Source: Gordionus sp. m RMFG-2023 (lineage: Eukaryota > Nematomorpha > Gordioida > Chordodea > Parachordodidae). From it: a DNA stretch of 64,000 nucleotides. The position numbers and the translations under genes were made by a program. Each line of letters opens with the position of its first letter. Positions within the stretch are counted from its first letter, which is position 1. Below, in pieces: positions 57,231-64,000 of the stretch. Below the pieces are notes generated by a model. That model was not told where the DNA came from. It made no database searches and was given only the letters and a program-made list of their open reading frames with translations. The stretch is taken from NCBI RefSeq assembly GCF_954871325.1, contig NC_088777.1, positions 45,547,366 to 45,611,365 on the forward strand, read 5' to 3'.

Positions 57231-60171
57231 TTAATAATATTTTGACTCAAATAATAGTTTCCACTCTTAGTCCTAATGGGTTGGACTCAATGACATTGCT
57301 TGGACTTGACATAAATGGGGAGGGGGGGAGGGTTTAAAAATTATATAAATTAGATATGATTTTTAAATAAAAGGTAACATCTTTCTTAAAAAAACGAATA
57401 AAATTCTCATTCTCCGTCATTTTTGACGGGCTATCTACTAGTTTATTTAATTATGGCAGATTCATTTTATTTTGCTGCTCGCCAAATGGTGCTTTTATTC
57501 TTAGATAATTTTTAATTCTGAATAAAACATATATCAGAAAGAATTTATAAAATAAAAAATAATTTTATTAAAATTTATTTAAGTCATTTTACCCTCATTT
57601 TTGGAGCTATCAATTGAATGGGGCTGCATGATGCTTTCTAGAAAAATTATAAATTGGTCTATTTTAATCTTTACTAGATTTTGATTTTTTTAATGGTTAA
57701 TTTTAAAATAAAAGTTTAAAACCTGAATCTCTAAATATTCATATACACTTTAAATATTTTCAACATGTTACTAATAATATAATTTTTTTTAAATATCAGT
57801 TAATTAATAAAAACATATGAATTTGATAAATAATGTCCTAATTTAATATTTCTGACAAAGTTGATTGATTACTTAAAAAATTATTTCTATTTAAACATCT
57901 AAAGTATTATATCAAAATTATACTATTTCTTCCCTGTAATGCTATAAAATCAGCTCAATCTAACTTATGAAAAAATTGCTAAACCTAAAATGAGAGTATA
58001 TTTTTTTAAGTATGAGGTTTCCTAATTTTAAACCTCCATTAAGGCTAAGAAAGATAATAGTTTTCACTTAAAATTATGTTTCGATTTTTAGAGGCAGCTT
58101 AAAACTTTCTAAAAATGGGGCCAATCAACTATTTTGATTTATTTGGGGGGTTATAAATATTTTTTGAAGAAAATTTAATTAATGGGTCTATAATATATAT
58201 AGAATATTTAAATGGGATAAGAGTTTCGCTGCCCTGAAGTCGGCCCCACTGAAATATAAAATTCTAAAAACGTGTCATCAAGTCGATTGTTTGCATTTTT
58301 TTCTCCAACCACTACCATTTTTATTTTCCATTGTTTTAATATTTAATATGATTTATATTTTCAAAAAAAATATTTTTTTTGCCTTTTATAACCCTGAAAC
58401 ATTTTATAAAATACATAAAAATTGTTAAAATGAGAGAAACCAAATTTTTATTTAATTGATAAAATATACAATGAAAATAAAAGTAGAAATAGGTATTTAA
58501 AAATATAAATATATAATGAAAATAAAAATATGGAATAATAATTTTGCTTGTCTCTCTTCTAAGTACTCCATAATGTATATGCATTAAATAGTAATATGTA
58601 TAAATTTTATATGACGCACTCATTAAATTATCTTTATCCTAATATTCTTATTTTGTAAGAAACAGTTTACAGCTATTCAGATTTGACTTATCCTTACTAT
58701 TTATTTTATATTTTATTGTTAACCTTTATTCAAATATTATATAGTATATATATTGTTATTACTTACAAGAAAACAGTGATGAATTATTTTAAAAAAAAAC
58801 AATCTTATCTTTCCACTGTACTACTATATTTTATATTTTATTAATTAAATACATGTAAAAATGTTCATACATAAGACCTAGCTGTAGCACCATTTTATAG
58901 TTTACACGTCGATTAAATGACATAAATGTGCATTCATTTAATAATAAATAAAGATTATTAGTTCAAGTTTAAAGCACGAAATGAGCTAGAGCTGACTCCC
59001 TATTGGACACTAAAAAGTATAAAACAAAAATTTTACATTTAAGACTATTTTATTTATATAAATGTTGTGTTTCAACACTGTTTATAATTTATATTATCCT
59101 TTGTTTGTATGAAATAACTTGTTTATCATTTATATTTTTCTTTGTTTGTACAATATTCGCATATTACCATTTATATTTTTCTTTGTTCACTTACACCGAG
59201 CCTGTTTTGATTTCATCATCAAAACTGGTTCTAGCCAGTTTTCAAGATGGACAAGGATGAAATTAATATTTGTTTATTATCGTTTAATTGAAAGAAATGG
59301 GACTATATAAAGACCTCAGAAAAATGAATTGGAGGATTAAAATATTTGATTTTGTTTTGCTGTTAAAAATATGACATGAAATTGATGTTTTACTGTTTGA
59401 TTACCAATGAAAATAAATTCGTGTTCCATTATTTTCCCGTCTTAGTTACTGGGATTTCATGACTAAAATGATATCCAAATCCCGTCCCCCCGTTCCCATT
59501 ATCGACCCTCCCGGACCCCCAACTCGGACAATATCTTCCTTTCCCTGACGGTGGGACCTGTCTGTTCCTTAATAATAACAGTAATAAAAAGAAAATAAAT
59601 TTGAATTAAAGACTCCCACCGTAGCTTTCCCCGGAATACACTCTGATCTTACATTAATTTTTTATAAATAATGAACCTTTTCCTGAAAACAATTATAAAC
59701 ATTCTTATGATAAATTACATGTGATATGCAATCTTATTAATTACAATTCTCGTTTTTTAAATATTTTATATCTTAAAAAATAGATCCCGACAAACGTGCC
59801 CTAATTTTAGAAAAGAGATTTAATATTAAAAAAAATTTTTTATCATTAATTTTTTCCCATAAATTAGGACATTTTAGGGGTCTTTGTGGGTAATTTTATA
59901 CAGTGTCTTTATATTTTGGGCACTTTTATCCAAATTTATTCTCATGAAATTTTTGGTACGGGATTTGTATTACCTATTGATAATTATTAGGAGTTTTCAT
60001 TATAGAAAAATGGTAATTATAAACTAGTTCAAAGGCTTAACCAATATTTTCCTAAAGGGGGATTAATAAATTTATGGGATCTTCGCCCACAGGCCAACTT
60101 TTACATTATTTTTTAAAAATTATATACATGGATTTTTGGGGGATGATGGCGAGGAAAGGGAGACTAAAGAG
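57231..60171. other. Intergenic, no gene; one GC-rich patch
   Basis: Mostly A/T runs. At 59480-59640 a C-rich patch (CCCGTCCCCCCGTTCCC, then GACGGTGGGACC mirrored by CTCCCACCGTAG) stands out and may be another degenerate element end. No coding segment was recognised, including in the open frames at 58336-58623 and 59003-59260. Confidence 0.45.
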
Positions 60172-61710
60172 CATGGGCATCGCTAGCCTTTACAATCTCA
60201 GGGGGCTCAACTAAAAAAAATTTTATGGGGGGCGAATTTGCGGGCCTTCGGCCAGGTTTTATATTAATATATTATACTTTTTAAAATTAGTTAACTCTGA
60301 ACAATTATTCTTATTTCCATATTTTGTCATTTATTATATTATGCATACAAAATAAACTGGCATATAAATAACCTCATAATGCAATAATATAAATCTTAGC
60401 AACTTACATTGACCAAAGGTTATCAAAGTAGTATAACTCTCTGTTACCATTTTAGATAATTTATTATACAATAAACTAATAAGGAAAAATTTTATAGGCC
60501 TCTTCCAAATCAACAATTTTTGAAGAAAAGTGTATAAACGACCAATCCAAATCATAAAACTATATGGTGATTAGAGCTTCCTTTTAGATGACATGATGGA
60601 AGCTAGATAAGTAATCGATAAAATTATCGTGAGATATTAAATTTCTAAAAGATTATCTTCCATTTTAAATGATATATAAACGACTACACAGTTGACCATT
60701 ATTGTTTATCTAAAATATGCAATCATATTCTCTCAGCCGTTGTTGTAATAATCTTAAATTACATCGCAACATAAATAATATACACTGGTTAATTTGCAGA
60801 AATAGCCATGACACTCACGATGTAAACTTATATCAGAATTTATTATGTTGGATAAATTGATAAAATAAAAACATTAAAAATCTTTGAAATAAATAATTAT
60901 GCAAATATATTGCAACCTGGAGTTATTTACACACAGCAATGCCATAGAAATGAAACATTTTCTAACTATAAAATAAAGACAGATTGATATGATGAAACAG
61001 ATTTTATATATTGTCGATATTATATTTTAAAATAATAGTAGTTTGTAATAATATCAAAAATATACTTGTATTAAAAATTTAATTCAAAACTGTTTTTCGA
61101 AAAAGAAAAAAATAGAAAAGAGAAGAAAAGATATCAAATTTATTACATCTATTGCAGGATGAATAATAAAATGTTTAATTTTTAAAATTATTTATATCTA
61201 AATAAATGGCGTTAAATACTTGTATGCATATTGTTACTATATTTAATATCAAAACCATTTATTAGTAAAATTTATTATAATATTAACTGTAATATATTAT
61301 ATAGTTGTCAAATAAGTCTATAAAAGTGGCATTTTATCTACTATTTTATAACCAACTGTATATAATAGAGGATTATAAACTGTATCTCTATTTATTAACT
61401 TTTTATAAAGTAATATCTTATACTTATTTGGATCTTGAAAATATTTTTAGGAATAGGTATGATAATTAAATTTAAAAATATATATACAGTTGATTAGTCA
61501 TTTTGAACTCGGCTAATTACAATATTAAATTTGTTAATTTTGAAATAATATATGATTATTATTTAATTAGGGTTATATAATAATTTAAATAATAAAAGTC
61601 AATTAAACTTCAACTGTTAAAGCTAAATTAATATTTAGTGAGTTCTTGATATTATATTTTTAATACAGAATTTGATTGCAAGCTGACTTAGTGAAAATAT
61701 AATTTATCTA
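60172..61710. mobile_element. Inverted, truncated copy of the 45734-49290 hAT family
   Basis: Starts CATGGGCATCGCTAGCC, followed by TTTACAATCTCAGGGGGCTC and GCGGGCCTTCGGCC, the reverse complement of 49290 leftward. The match continues in order to the equivalent of about 47640 and ends at GCAAGCTGACTTAG near 61680. The other terminus is missing, and the CTATATTATAATTTTCC repeat follows directly. Confidence 0.88.
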
Positions 61711-62081
61711 TATTATAATTTTCCGATGTCCTCACTACGCATCGTGACGTCATGACATCGTTACGTCATGTTATTACGTATTTTTTTTTATTTGTTGATT
61801 TTATTTATTTATTTTATACAAACAGATGATCCTGTAACTTATTTTTTTATACAACTGTAGGAGGCCATATTAAAACCAATTGTCAAAGTAATACATTATT
61901 TACTAAATATTACAAATTCTTAATATTTTACATAGAAATTCAATTTTCTTGTGAGGTGGGCTTGAGAAAATCTTTTTATTATTAAGATCTTGGATGCTTG
62001 GAAAAAGTAATACATTATTTACAAAATATTACAAGTTATTAATATTGATTGGGATTTTGAATGTTAAATGTTAGTCTTATG
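61711..62081. repeat. Copy of the 54.7-kb repeat edge and satellite monomers
   Basis: CTATATTATAATTTTCCGAT, CCTCACTACG and ACGTCATG units match 54715-54790. GGTGGGCTTGAGAAAATC and TCTTGGATGCTTGG monomers follow. TGACGTCA at 61739 looks like a cAMP-response motif but is part of the repeat. Confidence 0.75.
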
Positions 62082-63135
62082 CATAGGCGTAGCCAGGATT
62101 TTCATAAAGGGGGGGGGGGGGGGAATTAAAAAATTACTTTTCAGCCTTCGGCCGGGTTACTTAAGTCTATATATAGTCATAAAATATTTTTAAAAATTTT
62201 AATAAAAAAAATAAGCCTGGAACAAATATGAAATATATTTTTATTAGTTTATAAAATAAAAATATAATAAATTACTTGTATTGTATATACCTTAATATAA
62301 AAGCATGGTAATAATTTATTCCAAACAATTATAAGAAATTTATTTATAAAAAGTAAGTAGACATATAGTTGATTTTACTCTATTATATAGAATTAGTTAT
62401 AAAATACTAGGTAAAATTCCACTTTTACAGACATATTTGACAGTTAGAGAATATATTACAGTTAATAATTTAACAAATCTTCATATTATTCATCCCACAA
62501 TGTATTTAAAAGATATTTTCTGACTTATCAATATTTTATAGTTTTTTAAATTATAATTCGCTATATTGGTAAAAATTACTTGATTGTCATTTGATAATTA
62601 GATATACTGTAAATCTACGACATATAACATTCCACTGTTTGTATTGTGCTTTAATATTTTTTTAATTTATGATTTAATTTTATCAATAGTTTTATAATTT
62701 TATTTTACTTCTATTAAGATAAATAAATTAAAATTACTCACTTTATAAAAAATTATATTTGATATATTATATTATTTAGTAATTTTATGGATCTATATTA
62801 TTAATAATTATAACACATTTCACTTCTGTCTTAAGACTTATCTTTGGCTTATATTTCATTTATTAAAAAATATTTTTGGTTCATTTTATAAATATTTATA
62901 AATTTATTTTCCCCAAAATCTATAAATTATGATAAATAGTTTTATAAATAATATCAATTTTTACATTCTTTTTTTCAAATTATTATTTAAGATATATGCA
63001 TACATATTTGAGGGTCAGGGAGTGGGGGGAGGACTAAGGGGGATATTTTTTATTAGCTAAAAATGATATTTACAAAAAGTGATAAATTTCTGAAGGGAGG
63101 GGGATTTCCTCTGCCCCCCCCTGGCTACGCCTATG
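62082..63135. mobile_element. Non-autonomous hAT, 1054 bp, perfect 8-bp TSD
   Basis: The ends CATAGGCGTAGCCAGG and CCTGGCTACGCCTATG are perfect inverted repeats. Both are flanked by GTCTTATG (62074-62081 and 63136-63143), which is itself part of the surrounding satellite monomer. A poly-G run lies just inside the left end and G/C tracts just inside the right. No transposase was recognised. Confidence 0.95.
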
Positions 63136-63811
63136 GTCTTATGTTAATATACATTAAATATATCTATTTACATAATATTACAAATTATTAATATTTTATA
63201 TAGAAATTCAATTTAACTTGTACTTCAGAGATTTTTTATCCATAACTTATTTTTTGGAGTTATCTCCAATAATACGAGGTAATATTTTTTATTTCTTATA
63301 ATAATATTAGGGCAGACCTTATTTTGTAATGATTCTCTAATAAGTGGTTTGCCCAGGCTTTTTTCTCATTCATTAATTATAAATTTAATATCTCTGGGCT
63401 TGGGAAAATTTTGTCAAAATTATTATGGGTTGGACTGGGCTTAAAAAATATTTCTAAAAATTAATAATGGCTTGATTTTAAAAATTATTAGGGATTGAAA
63501 TGGGCTTGAAAAAATCTTTTTAAATTATTAAGATCTTGAATGCTTGGAAATTTTTTCCAAATATTGTGGGCTTGAACCTAGATTGGGATTTTTGATGTTA
63601 AATGTTAGTCTTATGTTAATATTTTTATAAATAAATATATTTTACCCGTAGACTAATTGGTAAATCAGAGATTTCCCCTTCATTAATTATAAATTTAATA
63701 TATCTGGGCTTGGTTAATATTGACCCATCTACTGGTTTGCATTATTTTTATGTTTGTTTAATTTCAACAATAATTTATTTAAATTTTTGCCTGATTTCTT
63801 TATTTGCCTAG
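63136..63811. repeat. Satellite-like monomers, diverged
   Basis: Diverged GGGCTTGG / TCTTGAATGCTTGG / GACTAATTGGTAAATCAGAG monomers continue the 55-57 kb family up to the exon candidate at 63812. Confidence 0.75.
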
Positions 63812-63967
63812 GCTAACCCAAACTTAATCCCTCACATTGCTACAAAACATGATGAATCTATTAAAGATAAGCAAATAAAATATTGAAGAATAAACAAACG
63901 CCTTGCCCGTTCTAGAGTTACTGGTAGCCAAAATAATAAAGAACTACGCTTGAAATTAACTCTGAAG
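63812..63967 (+). pseudogene. 52-codon splice-bounded exon with an in-frame TGA
   Basis: The acceptor is TTTGCCTAG and the donor CTGAAG|GTTTAT. The one usable frame is phase 0 to phase 0: ANPNLIPHIATKHDESIKDK, QIKY, TGA at 63884-63886, then RINKRLARSRVTGSQNNKEL. The TGA lies where exon C at 55163 has TGG in an alignable KRKRW-QIN context (KY-stop-RIN). It therefore looks like a diverged copy of that exon with a Trp codon turned into a stop. It could also be a last exon ending at the TGA. No family was recognised. Confidence 0.35.
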
Positions 63968-64000
63968 GTTTATTTTATTTTTTTATCTTATGTTTTATAT

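Noticed and set aside
61736-61746. TGACGTCA as a CREB-binding regulatory site
   Set aside because: It is part of a tandem ACGTCATG repeat shared with 54735-54790 and no gene start lies nearby.
63884-63886. TGA read as tryptophan (altered genetic code)
   Set aside because: SDHD and sFRP use TGG for Trp and standard stops, so a single TGA in a decayed exon copy is better explained as a nonsense change.

Overview
This is an AT-rich animal (metazoan) nuclear window. It is not bacterial, and no operons, rRNA, tRNA or CRISPR arrays were seen. The animal assignment rests on two host genes I could assemble from short exons with matching splice phases. One is succinate dehydrogenase subunit D (SDHD/CybS, + strand, 23153-31521). 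The other is a secreted Frizzled-related protein (sFRP, - strand, 32204-40908) with a complete 10-cysteine Frizzled domain and a 6-cysteine netrin-like domain. The two genes are convergent, about 0.7 kb apart. A third confident open frame is an intronless, Asn/Pro-rich 527-residue protein of unknown function (19057-20640, +). I cannot name the species.

The rest is mostly transposon sediment, dominated by hAT elements with 8-bp target-site duplications (TSDs). 0.8-6.0 kb: a decayed ZMYM-like hAT carrying an internal minisatellite. 6-12.4 kb: short inverted-repeat elements and two unrecognised minus-strand coding-like stretches. 12.4-17 kb: a nest holding a Tc1/mariner-class element, a Merlin derivative with a perfect 9-bp TSD, a palindromic MITE and a short hAT. 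23.8-27.5 kb: three hATs nested one inside another, within the long SDHD intron. 28-30 kb: a repeat containing a three-fold tandem copy of a hAT transposase segment. 33-39 kb: foldback elements and MITEs inside the sFRP intron. 44.8-49.6 kb: a Hermes-like hAT cut by a second hAT, which is itself cut by a piggyBac. 50-51.8 kb: a Helitron helicase relic and a short hAT. 52.0-54.2 kb: a small LTR element fossil. 54.7-63.8 kb: satellite-like repeats around a cluster of small phase-compatible exons with a tandem exon duplication, an inverted truncated copy of the 45.7-kb hAT family, and another short hAT.

Functionally, SDHD is the heme- and quinone-binding membrane anchor of respiratory complex II. 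sFRP is an extracellular Wnt modulator. They are neighbours but not functionally linked. Both have tiny introns beside very long ones, and the long ones are where the transposons have accumulated.
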